Assembly: GCF_902506145.1 (NCBI RefSeq) | Contig: NZ_LR733547.1 | Span: 1 to 40,934 of the forward strand | Direction of reading: 5' to 3' | Origin: Burkholderia sp. 8Y | GTDB taxonomy: Bacteria; Pseudomonadota; Gammaproteobacteria; Burkholderiales; Burkholderiaceae | Length of the DNA stretch: 40,934 bases | Part shown: positions 8,977 through 17,496 of the stretch, piece after piece | How positions within the stretch are numbered: the first letter of the stretch is position 1 | How the letters are laid out: each line of letters begins with the position of its first letter | Program-made: the position numbers and the translations under genes | The notes under the pieces: model-generated | Database searches by the model: none | What the model saw: only the letters and a program-made list of their open reading frames with translations | What the model was told of the DNA's origin: nothing

Positions 8977-9336
8977 ATGATTCGCGCGCTTCTCGTCGAC
9001 GACGACGTTGGGCCTCTTGAAGCCATTCGTGAGGTCTTCGAAATCCATGGCTTCCAGGTAATCGTGAGCAACAACGGAAAAAGCGGGCTCAATGAGGCGT
9101 TGCAGTCGCTGCCCGACCTAGTGTTGACCGACTGGGAGATGCCGCAACTCGACGGCGTCAGCCTTTGTCGGGCGCTTCGTGGCAATCCCAGGTTCGGTGG
9201 CGTACCGTTGATACTGATATCAGGGAAATCGCCGCCGCCGGACGGACATCTATGGGATGTTTTCTTTAAGAAGCCGGTCGATATCCGCGCTCTGGAAGAG
9301 GTAATCCGTCGCTTAAAGCGCCGGCGAACTGACTGA
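8977..9336 (+). CDS. Single-domain response regulator
   Basis: A 119-residue CheY-like receiver. The acidic cluster is D8-D10 in LLVDDDVGP, the phosphoacceptor is D52 in LTDWEMPQLDG, S82 occupies the switch position in LILISGK and K99 in FFKKP is the conserved lysine. Start ATG 8977 is where the first beta strand begins (MIRALLVDDD). The upstream Shine-Dalgarno is weak. The C-terminus ends in a basic tail (RRLKRRRTD). No kinase is adjacent. It could work with the hybrid kinase at 1481 or regulate the divergent cyclase indirectly, but no sequence feature shows this. Confidence 0.87.
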   Translation: MIRALLVDDDVGPLEAIREVFEIHGFQVIVSNNGKSGLNEALQSLPDLVLTDWEMPQLDGVSLCRALRGNPRFGGVPLILISGKSPPPDGHLWDVFFKKPVDIRALEEVIRRLKRRRTD

Positions 9337-9620
9337 CTGCGTCGGTACCGTTGCATTGCCGGAACGGGTGCACGAAATCGCAACTCTTAGGCCATCCTAA
9401 CAAGATGTGTTTCATCGGCGACGACTATCGATGCGTTGAGTTGCGCCTGCAAAGGACCTCCAACTACTCACCGTGCAACGGCCTCACACATGCAAGGAAG
9501 AAACCTTGATATCGACCCACAAACGCTCGCCTGTGCGATGTTCTTTGTCGGGAAGTCTCGGTAGAATGAGGTTGCCCAGCAGGGCGCAGCTTACATCTCA
9601 GTCATTTACCAAACGCCACA

Positions 9621-9755
9621 ATGAAGAACTTGTTCAAGACGACCTTCGCAGTCTTCCTGATTGCCGCTTTCACCCTTCCTGTCGCTGTCCATGCGAAGAC
9701 ACATCACCACAAGAAGCATCATCATCACCATCACACCGTCAAGCGGCATGGTTGA
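9621..9755 (+). CDS. Short histidine-rich secreted peptide
   Basis: A 44-residue frame. The first 25 residues are a classic signal peptide: KNLFK positive start, hydrophobic FAVFLIAAFTLPVAV, and HA before the cleavage site. The mature part of about 19 residues is almost entirely basic and includes HHHKKHHHHHH followed by TVKRHG. Natural polyhistidine of this kind can bind nickel, copper or zinc in the periplasm, so a metal-buffering role is possible but inferred. There is no strong ribosome-binding site. The frame has a plausible hairpin about 60 bases after its stop. It stands alone between a receiver gene and a non-coding stretch. Confidence 0.6.
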   Translation: MKNLFKTTFAVFLIAAFTLPVAVHAKTHHHKKHHHHHHTVKRHG

Positions 9756-9816
9756 CTTGGAAACTGCCGAAATTTTAAGGCGCGTTGGTTAGCGATGTCT
9801 CATTAGCGCGGATGCT

Positions 9817-9838
9817 CCTGCTGGCTCATACCAGCAGG
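9817..9838 (+). terminator. Candidate stem-loop terminator
   Basis: CCTGCTGG and CCAGCAGG form a perfect 8-bp stem around a six-base loop (CTCATA), 61 bases after the stop of the His-rich peptide. No T-run follows, so it may be a transcript-end stabiliser rather than an intrinsic terminator. Confidence 0.4.
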
Positions 9839-10724
9839 GCTCCAGGTGTTCGAAGTTGACGTCTTCCCGCGCGGCCTCAAGCAGCAGTTGACCGTGCGAC
9901 TGTCTCGACGGCAACAAAGACGATTTGTGGAGTGTCTGAACGGCGCACGGCTAACAGGTTGGAAGTCAAACACGAGCGACCGACGATACCCTTACTTCTC
10001 GAACGAGCAACTATTCTCGGCGTGTTGGTCGACGAGTTGAAATGCTTTTTCTACAGCCCCCACTCAGGTCATCATCTGCGCTGGCGCGAACGAGCGTCTC
10101 GGTCAGAGACCTGTCGTAGAGCGTTAACCTCAGAAGGGACTATCGCATACCGTAAGTTGGCGCGGCGGGCCATGGCGCATTCCTTGGGGGATGACGATAA
10201 ACGGTCAAGGTGTCCATCGTCATCCCACGATAGCTCGAACGTTCGCAACATCTTCCGAGCGAGACTTACCAACGTACGGGCCTTGCGGGCGCGGCCGGCT
10301 TTGAATCGATTCGCGGTCCTAATCCAACGATTGCGTCACGCAGACGGTCAGTGCCAGACGGTCCAGCACAGCCAGGACTGGTCCGCAAGAAAGAGACCAT
10401 CTAGACCCCTCTTATGGGCGTAGCGCCGCCCCTGCAAATTCAGGCTATTTTATTTCAGCGCAAGCTCTATAGTTCTAACCGTGCATCGACCTTATATGGT
10501 GCACGGAAAACTCGACCGGCTCGTTCTTTAGGGCGTTCTTGCACGTCCTCAACGGCCCCGCGCATCGCCAACCGCATCGCGCACTGCAACTCCGAAATGA
10601 AACCGTCTGACCGCGCTTAAGTTGTTCCGAACGGTCCCACATCTCGTCCATCAACCCGCGTAGCGCTAGGCACGACCGCCTAGCGGCGTAGCCCATTCGT
10701 TCTGATTCACGAAGGAGATTCGTC
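9839..10724. other. Long stretch with no supported gene
   Basis: Nearly 900 bases. The open frames on either strand are composition-driven, rich in Arg and Ser, lack ribosome-binding sites and match nothing I recognise. A good Shine-Dalgarno (GAAGGAG) appears only at its end, for the next gene. It may contain decayed genes. Confidence 0.45.
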
Positions 10725-10985
10725 ATGTCCAAGAGCCTATTTCTTGCCACCGCTTTCGTTACTGGATTTGCGGCGAGCGTCGCGCAAGCACAAGAAGCGC
10801 CGACTACTGACGCCCCGCCGGTGTCTCAAGCAGATGCCAGTGCAACCCCGTCCGTTGATGCTTCCAGCTATGGCGGAACGCGGGCACGGTCAGCTTCGGG
10901 AGCCATGACAAGACAGCTGGGCACTCAGCAACCTGATTGCGTCGGACCGGCGTCTTTCTGCGACATCTTCAAGGGCGGTCAATAA
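10725..10985 (+). CDS. Small secreted hypothetical protein
   Basis: An 86-residue protein with an excellent Shine-Dalgarno (GAAGGAG, eight bases before ATG) and a signal peptide (MSKSLFLATAFVTGFAASVA, then QAQ before cleavage). The mature chain is Ala/Pro/Thr/Ser-rich and disordered, with a Tyr-Gly-Gly element (SSYGGTRARS) and two cysteines in the tail (DCVGPASFCDIF). Small Burkholderia exported proteins of unknown role often have this layout of a YGG element and a Cys-containing end. One disulfide is likely in the periplasm. It lies upstream of lrgA-like and lrgB-like genes with a 150-base gap, and no functional link is evident. Confidence 0.75.
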   Translation: MSKSLFLATAFVTGFAASVAQAQEAPTTDAPPVSQADASATPSVDASSYGGTRARSASGAMTRQLGTQQPDCVGPASFCDIFKGGQ

Positions 10986-11135
10986 CCCTTTTGTCAGCCG
11001 AACCGACCGCCTCGGCAGCCGCAGGCAGTCCCGGCGAAAGGCCGACTGAAAGAATTGTTTCTACGTGAAGCACGCGCGAGGGCGCACCTTGCAAGATGCC
11101 TTGCTGCGCCGCCGCGCCACCCCACTGAGGTTCCC

Positions 11136-11546
11136 ATGGTTAAGGCCCTTGCAGTACTGCTTCTCTTTCAATGTCTCGGCGAGACAATCTCCTTTGTGGG
11201 AAACATCCCAATACCGGGGCCCGTCATAGGAATGCTGCTTTTGCTTGCAGCGCTTCGACTCTCAAAGACTACCCTGACTGCCGTCGAAGAGCCGTCCCTC
11301 GCTTTCCTCAAGCATCTGTCGCTGCTGTTTGTTCCAGCCGGCGCAGGCATCGTCGTGTACGCAGGAAGGGTGGAGAGTGATTTTGTCCCAATCGCCGCGA
11401 CCATCGTGATTGGGACCGCTCTGACGGTCTGCATAACGGCAATCACCGCGCAAGCGTTGCACCGAATCTTCAGCTCGCATGTAGAGGGTTTGCCTCAGAA
11501 CGTCATGCAGGCCGCCACGGCTGACGGCAAGCCAGGAGAACTGTGA
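11136..11546 (+). CDS. lrgA: LrgA/CidA family membrane protein
   Basis: This 136-residue integral membrane protein has about four hydrophobic segments. It carries the family signature IPGPVIGMLLLLAAL near residues 26-40 and a conserved LSLLFVPAGAGIVVY segment near 65-79. CidA/LrgA proteins are holin-like and, with LrgB/CidB, affect murein hydrolase export, cell lysis and, in some bacteria, pyruvate or glycolate movement. ATG 11136 is chosen over an earlier in-frame start at 11055 because the family begins here and TGAGG precedes it. The next gene overlaps the stop (TGATG), so translational coupling with lrgB is expected. Confidence 0.9.
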   Translation: MVKALAVLLLFQCLGETISFVGNIPIPGPVIGMLLLLAALRLSKTTLTAVEEPSLAFLKHLSLLFVPAGAGIVVYAGRVESDFVPIAATIVIGTALTVCITAITAQALHRIFSSHVEGLPQNVMQAATADGKPGEL

Positions 11547-12274
11547 TGGACAACCCAAATCACCTCCCGCTAGTGTGGGCGTATCTTGGCCGCACTCCCT
11601 TACTGTGGCTCACGGCAACGGTCGTGGTGTACGTGGCTGCTCAATGTGTCTATGAAAGGTTCGGCAAACGCCCATTAGCGAACCCTGTGTTGCTATCCGT
11701 CGTCACCGTCATCCTGCTCCTCAGCGTCACCCACACCGAGTACCGAGCGTACATGCAGGGCGCGCAATACATCCACTTCCTACTGGGCCCCGCGATTGTT
11801 GCGCTGGCGGTTCCCTTAAACAGGCAACTGCCGAAGCTGCGTTTGATGCTCCTACCGCTGACCGGCGGCCTCATCGTTGGCGGCCTGAGCACAATAGCCA
11901 CAACCGTGCTGCTCGCGCGCGTATGGGGCGCGTCCGCGCAGACTGTCGCGTCCATCGCACCAAGAAGCGCGACCGCCGGTATCGCCATTCGAATCTCGGA
12001 GAAAATTGGTGGCATCCCATCGCTGACGGCGGTACTCGTGGTTATGACAGGTATTACGGGTGCCATCATCGCCGTACCCATCCTGCGGCTCCTACGTGTG
12101 AAGCGCCCGGAATTTGTGGGCCTTGCGATGGGACTGGCCGGTCACGGGATAGCGACAGCCCGGGCTTTGCAGATAAGTGAGGAGGCCGGTGCGTTCGCTG
12201 GGCTTGGCATGTGCCTAAACGGAGTGCTCACGGCCTCTTTTGTGCCACTGCTTTATCCGATGTTGGCGCACTGA
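11546..12274 (+). CDS. lrgB: LrgB/CidB family membrane protein
   Basis: The 242-residue protein has multiple membrane spans and the family hallmarks SIAPRSATAGIAIRISE, GITGAI and GLAGHGIATARALQ. It is the usual partner of LrgA, acting in the inner membrane in control of murein hydrolases or small-acid efflux. The start is ATG 11546, which shares its first base with the last base of the lrgA stop. AGGAG lies seven bases upstream of it and only four from the alternative GTG at 11543. No LysR-type or LytSR regulator adjoins the pair, so its control cannot be read here. Confidence 0.92.
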   Translation: MDNPNHLPLVWAYLGRTPLLWLTATVVVYVAAQCVYERFGKRPLANPVLLSVVTVILLLSVTHTEYRAYMQGAQYIHFLLGPAIVALAVPLNRQLPKLRLMLLPLTGGLIVGGLSTIATTVLLARVWGASAQTVASIAPRSATAGIAIRISEKIGGIPSLTAVLVVMTGITGAIIAVPILRLLRVKRPEFVGLAMGLAGHGIATARALQISEEAGAFAGLGMCLNGVLTASFVPLLYPMLAH

Positions 12275-12689
12275 ACCGGGGGGGCGAACTTCGTTGTAGC
12301 TACCGCGTGGTCTTCTACGGCAGGCGGAGTCGTCGCTGAGGCGCGGTCCGTCGGCGCGGCGGCCAGCACCGCCGGCATCGCTGCTCAAAAGATGTTGGCA
12401 ACGACGGTCTGCTCGCTCAAGGCTGAGCGGACTGTTATTGCCCTTTTCTCGCGCTGTAGCGGACAGCGGACTCGTCTGTACGATGACATGCTCGAGCCTA
12501 GCCATTGGCGCGACGGACATACTTTGAACCATTCAATCGTAGCCCAGAGCGCTGATGGATTTCGGTGACTGGCATGGGCAGTCAGCGGCGTCGAAGAATT
12601 CAGAGATTCGCGTACTGAGCGGGGCCACAGCAGCCGGGAACTTGTTACAAGCCCATTTCCAAGACCACGCACGAAAGAGAATGACGCGA
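12275..12689. other. Intergenic region upstream of the sirtuin gene
   Basis: No supported gene. The sirtuin frame is open back to 12555, but residues encoded before 12690 have no family similarity and are treated as leader. No promoter or hairpin stands out. Confidence 0.4.
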
Positions 12690-13418
12690 ATGGATAGTAA
12701 GGCACCCAAGCTGTTTGTCTTCTCAGGCGCCGGACTGTCCGCAGTAAGCGGCCTTTCGACGTTTCGTACGGGCGACGGCATCTGGACTCGCAACAGCATC
12801 GACGAGGTCTGCAACATCCACACATGGCGGCGAAACCGCACTGCCGTCTTTGACTTCTATAACGACCGCATTCGCGAGAAGCACGCCGCTGAGCCCAACG
12901 CCGCGCATTACCGCCTTGCAACGTGGCAAAAGAAGTGGGGCGCTGACCGGGTTGAGCTGTTGACTCAAAATGTCGACGACCTGCTTGAGAAGGCCGGCGC
13001 GACCTCCGTCATCCACCTGCACGGGGACCTGAACTCTTTGTTGTGCACCGCGTGCGACCTAGCATTTCCGAAGAATAGTGCCTACTTCGACCCTGCTGCT
13101 GCCTGTCCTATTTGCCGAAATCATGAAGGCGTGAAACCCGGCATCGTCTTCTTCGGAGAGGCCGCGCCAGCCTACATAGACTTGCATCGAGTCCGGGTCG
13201 AGATGCGCTCCTGTGACCTTTTTCTCGCCGTTGGCAGCGCCTTCGAGGTGGTGCCGCCGGAGTCAATGCTTCCTTGGGACCGACAAAAAGAACACCCGAG
13301 AAACTTTCTTGTAGACCCGTCTCCGAGCCGAACGGAGGTATTCGGAGTCGTAGAAGCGAAGCCTGCAACGATAGGGGTACATTGCCTCGAAGAGAAAATC
13401 GCGTCATTGATGCGGTAA
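12690..13418 (+). CDS. Sir2-family NAD-dependent protein deacylase (CobB type)
   Basis: A 242-residue sirtuin. The NAD-binding motif is FSGAGLSAVSGLSTFR at 11-26, with TQNVDD at 92-97 and catalytic H111 in HLHG. Four zinc cysteines C119, C122, C139 and C142 form two CxxC pairs. KPGIVFFGE and AVGSAFEV follow. Y57 and R60 form the YxxR pair that in CobB and SIRT5 binds acidic acyl groups, so desuccinylase or demalonylase activity is likely besides deacetylation. ATG 12690 is favoured by GAGA nine bases upstream; ATG 12681 is possible. Normal family length, nothing missing. It is monocistronic and no acyltransferase or CoA ligase adjoins it. Confidence 0.9.
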   Translation: MDSKAPKLFVFSGAGLSAVSGLSTFRTGDGIWTRNSIDEVCNIHTWRRNRTAVFDFYNDRIREKHAAEPNAAHYRLATWQKKWGADRVELLTQNVDDLLEKAGATSVIHLHGDLNSLLCTACDLAFPKNSAYFDPAAACPICRNHEGVKPGIVFFGEAAPAYIDLHRVRVEMRSCDLFLAVGSAFEVVPPESMLPWDRQKEHPRNFLVDPSPSRTEVFGVVEAKPATIGVHCLEEKIASLMR

Positions 13419-13809
13419 AGCGACGGCTACGAGCACTGAATCACCCAGACCTTGGCGCCTGATGCGGTCCTCACTGCATTGCCGAGCTATCAGTGGCTTG
13501 TCTCCACGCGAGGTTGCATCGCAATCTATCGAACCGGCGAGCGGGAAGCTACGCATCAAGTCGGGGCTGGGAGAGGCCGCTATGAGACGACGTCGCAATG
13601 CAGTTGGATAGAGCGAGAGTGCGGTGAAAGAGTCAACGCCAGAGTGACTGCTTAAGGGGACCTCCTTCGCGAATTCTCGACCTAACGTCGTTGCTGGTCG
13701 CGAGCCCTGGCCTGCGCCGCCTAGTCGTCCGGTTTGCCTTACAGCCCGTCTGAAATTAACCGTTGGCCCGCGCTGCGGCCTGCGGTAGCCCGGGAAATCA
13801 ATTTGGTCT
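13419..13809. other. Intergenic region between convergent transcription units
   Basis: It lies between the sirtuin gene (plus) and the end of the minus-strand sugar operon. No frame is convincing and no strong terminator with a T-run was found. Confidence 0.4.
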
Positions 13810-14862
13810 TCAGAGTGACCGCGCGGACAAGCGGTAGCTGATTGTCCGCGGCGTGTCTGCTGTGAAAGCCAAGCCGGAACGGTTGGCGAGCGGATGGCTA
13901 GGAGGAGGAGTCACCACTCGACCTAGGTCAAAAAAACTGTTAGCGGGCTCGACACCGATAGCGAAATGTCGCCCCGACCAGGGTTCGTGAGAGCGCCCGC
14001 CGTTGCTAATCCACAGCAACACATCGGGAAGCTCGCCGGCGTTCCAGTCGAGGCTCACATCTGCACGCTCCGCTGGATACCGCAAGATAAAAGGCGGCTC
14101 ACATCCGGAAATTTGCATCAGCTCTTCGGTCGTTTCCGCGAGTGGCAGTCGCGAAGCGTTCATCGGACCCTTCGTCGCCGGGATTTCTGCCAGAGACGCA
14201 AAGGCACGGTTCGGCAGAATCCGCGAGATACCGGGCTCCTGCGGCACCGGATAGCTATAGATGGACTGGCTCGGACAGGCTATAACCTCCACGCCTCCGT
14301 CGGGGATGGCAAAGGTGGGATGCAGAGCGAACGGCATCACAACGTCGCGCCGTGCGTGCACCGTAAGTGAGACTAGCAGCGAGGCCGCATTCGGGTCAGC
14401 CTCGACCTTTCGCTGAAGTGTCGCGATTGGGCTGTCGGCCGGATACATGACTTCAATCATGAGCATGTGGGCAGTCTGTTTTACCAGCGTCCACATGTGA
14501 TTCGCACCGTACCCGTGAACCCACTTATCACTCGCCTCGCGACGACCAAACTCAGCAGGAAGACCAGCAGGCGCCTCGACCATCCCAAACGGCAGACAGG
14601 GCCACTCACCACGCAGCGCACACATGAGTCCGTGCTGTCGGCCGTCATCGGCCCATGGGGCAACCTGCATAGGGGAGATAGAGCGTTCCTCGCCGATGTC
14701 AAAACGCACGGGTGCGAGCATTCCACCCAGTGACTGGACCTGCGCCTCGCCGTACTTCCACCTGAGCTTCCACCGCTCGATTTCGTCCATCGCGTCGCTG
14801 AACAGTTTCGTGAATAAACCGCCTGGCAACAGGCCAGGCGTCGCATACCTTACGATGACCAA
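13810..14862 (-). CDS. Aldose-epimerase (mutarotase)-like protein, last gene of the sugar operon
   Basis: Up to 350 residues, beta-rich and soluble. Features resembling the galactose-mutarotase superfamily are VQSLGGMLAPVRFD near residue 42, PFALHPTFAIP near 176, and the C-terminal block DVLLWISNGGRSHEPW and GRHFAIGVEPAN. Conserved His in LHPTF and Glu in GVEPAN occupy the places of the mutarotase His/Glu pair, which is an inference. It probably binds or anomerises the operon's sugar. The longest frame starts at TTG 14862 and overlaps the kinase gene by 13 bases, fitting coupled translation. ATG 14790 is the alternative; neither has a good Shine-Dalgarno. Confidence 0.65.
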   Translation of the reverse strand: MVIVRYATPGLLPGGLFTKLFSDAMDEIERWKLRWKYGEAQVQSLGGMLAPVRFDIGEERSISPMQVAPWADDGRQHGLMCALRGEWPCLPFGMVEAPAGLPAEFGRREASDKWVHGYGANHMWTLVKQTAHMLMIEVMYPADSPIATLQRKVEADPNAASLLVSLTVHARRDVVMPFALHPTFAIPDGGVEVIACPSQSIYSYPVPQEPGISRILPNRAFASLAEIPATKGPMNASRLPLAETTEELMQISGCEPPFILRYPAERADVSLDWNAGELPDVLLWISNGGRSHEPWSGRHFAIGVEPANSFFDLGRVVTPPPSHPLANRSGLAFTADTPRTISYRLSARSL

Positions 14863-15470
14863 CTGAACTGGACATCTGCGCGGTCTCGCGTAGCATCAAT
14901 CAACCGCGCGTTTACCTCGTCGGTATGTTCAACCCAATGTTTCGCCGCCCCCTCGTCTCGACCAAAGCTCATGTGACGGCTCACGAGCCGTTGCTGGCGC
15001 AGGGCCGAGTCGACGTTTACGTACCAGACTTCGTCGAGCAGGGGCCGGACATTTTTCCAGTGGCCGTGTTCGAACAGGAGGTAGTTGCCTTCGGTGATGA
15101 CGAGCGGCGTTTCAGGTGCGACCGGAATCGCATTGGCGATGGGCTCTTCTATCTCGCGGCGAAAAGTAGGCGCGTAGACCGTTTCGTCATCTCGCTGTTC
15201 GCGCAGCCGGCGCAACAGCGCGACATAGCCCGCGCTGTCGAATGTGTCTTCAGCTCCTTTACGAGAGGCCCGACCCAGACGCGCAAGCTCCATGTTCGCC
15301 AGATGAAATCCGTCCATCGGGACAATCACCACTTTCCCGGGAAATGCATCGAAAATTGCCTGCGATAGGGTTGATTTGCCCGCTCCAGGCGCGCCAACCA
15401 GTCCGAGAATGTGGCGACGTCCGCCAATGGTCAGCTGTCGTAGCCGGCTCAGATAACGGTCTTCAGTCAT
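14850..15470 (-). CDS. P-loop sugar or nucleoside kinase-like protein (FrcK-like)
   Basis: A 206-residue P-loop NTPase of the uridine kinase/PanK-like group. Walker A is GAPGAGKST at 26-34, followed by the hallmark PMDGFHLAN at 51-59 and a Walker B-like VITEGNYLLF at 124-133. A lid segment RLVSRHMSFGRD contains arginines. Proteins of this kind occur beside ribose/fructose-type ABC transporters, FrcK of the rhizobial fructose system being an example. A role phosphorylating the imported or epimerised sugar is therefore likely. Start candidates are ATG 15470, 15476 or 15479; a GGA seven to nine bases upstream suits 15470. A stem-loop lies upstream, between this gene and the epimerase. Confidence 0.75.
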   Translation of the reverse strand: MTEDRYLSRLRQLTIGGRRHILGLVGAPGAGKSTLSQAIFDAFPGKVVIVPMDGFHLANMELARLGRASRKGAEDTFDSAGYVALLRRLREQRDDETVYAPTFRREIEEPIANAIPVAPETPLVITEGNYLLFEHGHWKNVRPLLDEVWYVNVDSALRQQRLVSRHMSFGRDEGAAKHWVEHTDEVNARLIDATRDRADVQFSWSS

Positions 15471-15505
15471 GCACATCATCCAAATATTGTTTACAGGCGC
15501 CGGGA

Positions 15506-15522
15506 GCGAGTGTTGCACTCGC
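15506..15522 (-). promoter_or_regulatory. Stem-loop between epimerase and kinase genes
   Basis: GCGAGTG, a three-base loop and CACTCGC form a perfect 7-bp stem in the 122-base gap inside the operon. There is no T-run. It could stabilise the upstream message or reduce readthrough into the kinase and mutarotase genes. Confidence 0.45.
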
Positions 15523-15592
15523 CGACACCACCTTGCCGCCCGCCGAACAGGATTACGCCTGGTTCGATGCCGCGCTATGTTGCAAGCCGCAT

Positions 15593-16468
15593 TCAGTGAT
15601 GCGCCTTCGCCTTCGCCGCGGCGTTGATTCCGCCAGCCATGAACTCGCGAGCATGCTTTGCCAGGTCCATGCCGTCGTCCCACAAGTTGCGCCAGATAGC
15701 AAGCGCGTTGGACAGTTGCTCGTTGACGACCGTCGACGAGAAGCTCTCGAACGTAACGACCCCCTGGTAGTCGACCATCGCGAGCGCGTGGAAGAACTGC
15801 GAGAAGTCGATAGTCCCCGAGCCGAGGTATCCGCGATTGCTCTCGCCAATATGAACGTAAGCGAGGCGCTCGCCGCACAGCAGAACCGGCTGCATGAAGT
15901 CGGACTCCTCTATGTTCATGTGATACGTATCGAGGTGAACACCGACGTTTGGCGCGCCGACTTCATCAATCAACGCCAACGCCTGCGATGCTGTGTTGAG
16001 CAGGTTGCTTTCGTAGCGATTGACGACTTCGAGGCCCAGCTTCACGTCCTTCTTGTAGGCAAAATCTGCAATGTGCTTGATGGAGTCGATTGCATTCTGA
16101 CGGCCTTTCTTCGTGACCGGCGCGCTATATTTCGCCATTGCGCCATACAAGATGCCGCCGAAATATTTGCCGCCGATTTCCGAGGTAATAGTAATAGCCT
16201 CCTCAAGCATCGCGACGCCGCGAGCGACTGTCGCGGCATCTTCGCTCGAGACGTCTGCTTCGAACGTCAGGCCGCGCGAGCAACCGACCTCCAGCTCGAA
16301 CTCCTGTAGCAGGTCTCGCGTCAGCGCGAGGTCCATTACTTTCGGACCATGTAGCGACAGTTCCGCAAGGTCGAAGCCTGCTTCTTTTGTCGAACTCAAA
16401 ACCTTGCGCGTCGATTCCGCGGTGATGTCGCCGGCCCAAACCAGTGCATGTACGCCGAGCTTGTTCAT
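15593..16468 (-). CDS. Ketose 3-epimerase (D-tagatose/D-psicose 3-epimerase family)
   Basis: The 291-residue TIM-barrel protein of the AP-endonuclease-2 fold is complete. Metal ligands are E147 (GLEVVNRYESN), D180 (HLDTYHMN), H206 (YVHIGES) and E241 (FESF), with substrate-binding E153, H183 and R212. In Agrobacterium D-psicose 3-epimerase the equivalents are E150, D183, H209, E244, E156, H186 and R215, so all seven match with a constant shift of three. The reaction is Mn- or Co-dependent C3 epimerisation of a free ketose, e.g. allulose to fructose. The ATG overlaps the upstream permease stop (ATGA). Other ketoses (tagatose, ribulose, erythrulose types) cannot be excluded. Confidence 0.88.
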   Translation of the reverse strand: MNKLGVHALVWAGDITAESTRKVLSSTKEAGFDLAELSLHGPKVMDLALTRDLLQEFELEVGCSRGLTFEADVSSEDAATVARGVAMLEEAITITSEIGGKYFGGILYGAMAKYSAPVTKKGRQNAIDSIKHIADFAYKKDVKLGLEVVNRYESNLLNTASQALALIDEVGAPNVGVHLDTYHMNIEESDFMQPVLLCGERLAYVHIGESNRGYLGSGTIDFSQFFHALAMVDYQGVVTFESFSSTVVNEQLSNALAIWRNLWDDGMDLAKHAREFMAGGINAAAKAKAHH

Positions 16469-17496
16469 TGTGTAACTCCTTCATTTGCGGTCGCGCGCTT
16501 GCGGACCAAAGTTTTGGAAATGCCGTTCGCCCACGCCCAACGAAAGAGCATCACAGCAAGCAGGAAGACGCCCCATAACGCAGTCGCCAGATGCTGATTG
16601 GCGCCGAGCAGATTGAGGCCCGAAGCAATGACCTGGAGAATTACGAGGGCGATGACTACCGGTACCACACGGCCGAAGCCACCGAACGGGTCAACGCGTC
16701 CAAGGAAACATGCGAGTACGGAGATGAGGAGAAACGCTTCGCCATGACCAACGCGAACAGAATTGAACTGAGCGGCCATCACGACGCCCGCAATGCCGCA
16801 CATCAAACCCGATAACATGTAGATTCGGGTGACCGCACGCGTTGTTTGGATGCCGGAGTACCGCGTCGCCTCGAGATTCGACCCAATCATGCGTGTGGCG
16901 AATCCCAGCCTCGAACGTGTCATCACGACATGCCAAAGCAATGCGCAGCCGAGGAAAATGAGCAAGGGAATCGGTACGCCGAGGAATACACCGTTACCCA
17001 TTTCGCGCACAAAGGGCGGAAAGCCGGAGATGTCACCTCCACGTGTCAGAAATTCGCCTAGCCCGCGCAGGAAAATCATCATCGACAAAGAGACGAGGAT
17101 TGGACTTGCTCCCGTGCGAGCAATGACGGCTCCCATTACCCAACCCGCGGCGGCGCCAGTTGCCAATGCGGCAGCGATGCTGAAGAAAATGGCTATCACG
17201 CCTGCATCCGCTCCACCATATGTACGAAGCACCCACGCCATCGCCAAGCCAGAAATGTTGGCAGTGAAAGTCACTGAGAGATTGAAACCACCGGAAATGA
17301 GCGGCATCAGCATCGCCAGCGTGAAAAAGCCGAGTTCTGGCAACTGGAACGCTACTGAGACAAATGTGCTCTCCGAGAAGAACCGGTCTGATGCGAGACT
17401 CAGGACCGCGATGACCAGGACGAGGAATCCAAGCAACCCGGCGACGTCTGCTGGTACATGTGGTGTGAAAGAGCGATGAGATGTAGAGGTGTTCAT
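16465..17496 (-). CDS. Sugar ABC transporter permease (RbsC/FrcC-like), second
   Basis: A 343-residue protein with 8-10 membrane spans of the BPD_transp_2 (ribose/xylose) family. Typical motifs are ISGGFNLSVTFTANISGLAM near residue 67, a G-A-S-P-I-L-V-S-L segment and a cytoplasmic LGRVDPFGGFGRVVP near 267. It would pair with the other permease to form a heterodimeric channel driven by the double ATPase. Start ATG 17496 overlaps the upstream permease stop by four bases and its own stop overlaps the epimerase start by four, so the three genes are tightly coupled. The sequence does not reveal substrate choice. Confidence 0.9.
   Translation of the reverse strand: MNTSTSHRSFTPHVPADVAGLLGFLVLVIAVLSLASDRFFSESTFVSVAFQLPELGFFTLAMLMPLISGGFNLSVTFTANISGLAMAWVLRTYGGADAGVIAIFFSIAAALATGAAAGWVMGAVIARTGASPILVSLSMMIFLRGLGEFLTRGGDISGFPPFVREMGNGVFLGVPIPLLIFLGCALLWHVVMTRSRLGFATRMIGSNLEATRYSGIQTTRAVTRIYMLSGLMCGIAGVVMAAQFNSVRVGHGEAFLLISVLACFLGRVDPFGGFGRVVPVVIALVILQVIASGLNLLGANQHLATALWGVFLLAVMLFRWAWANGISKTLVRKRATANEGVTQ

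Noticed and set aside
9932..10423. 163-codon plus-strand frame
   Set aside because: Arg/Ser-rich composition, no ribosome-binding site, no recognisable motif; it looks like a chance frame in GC-rich DNA.
15242..16309. 355-codon plus-strand frame across the epimerase and kinase genes
   Set aside because: It is antisense to two well-supported overlapping-operon genes and has no coherent protein features.
16829..17479. 216-codon plus-strand frame inside the permease gene
   Set aside because: Antisense shadow of a clear RbsC-type permease.
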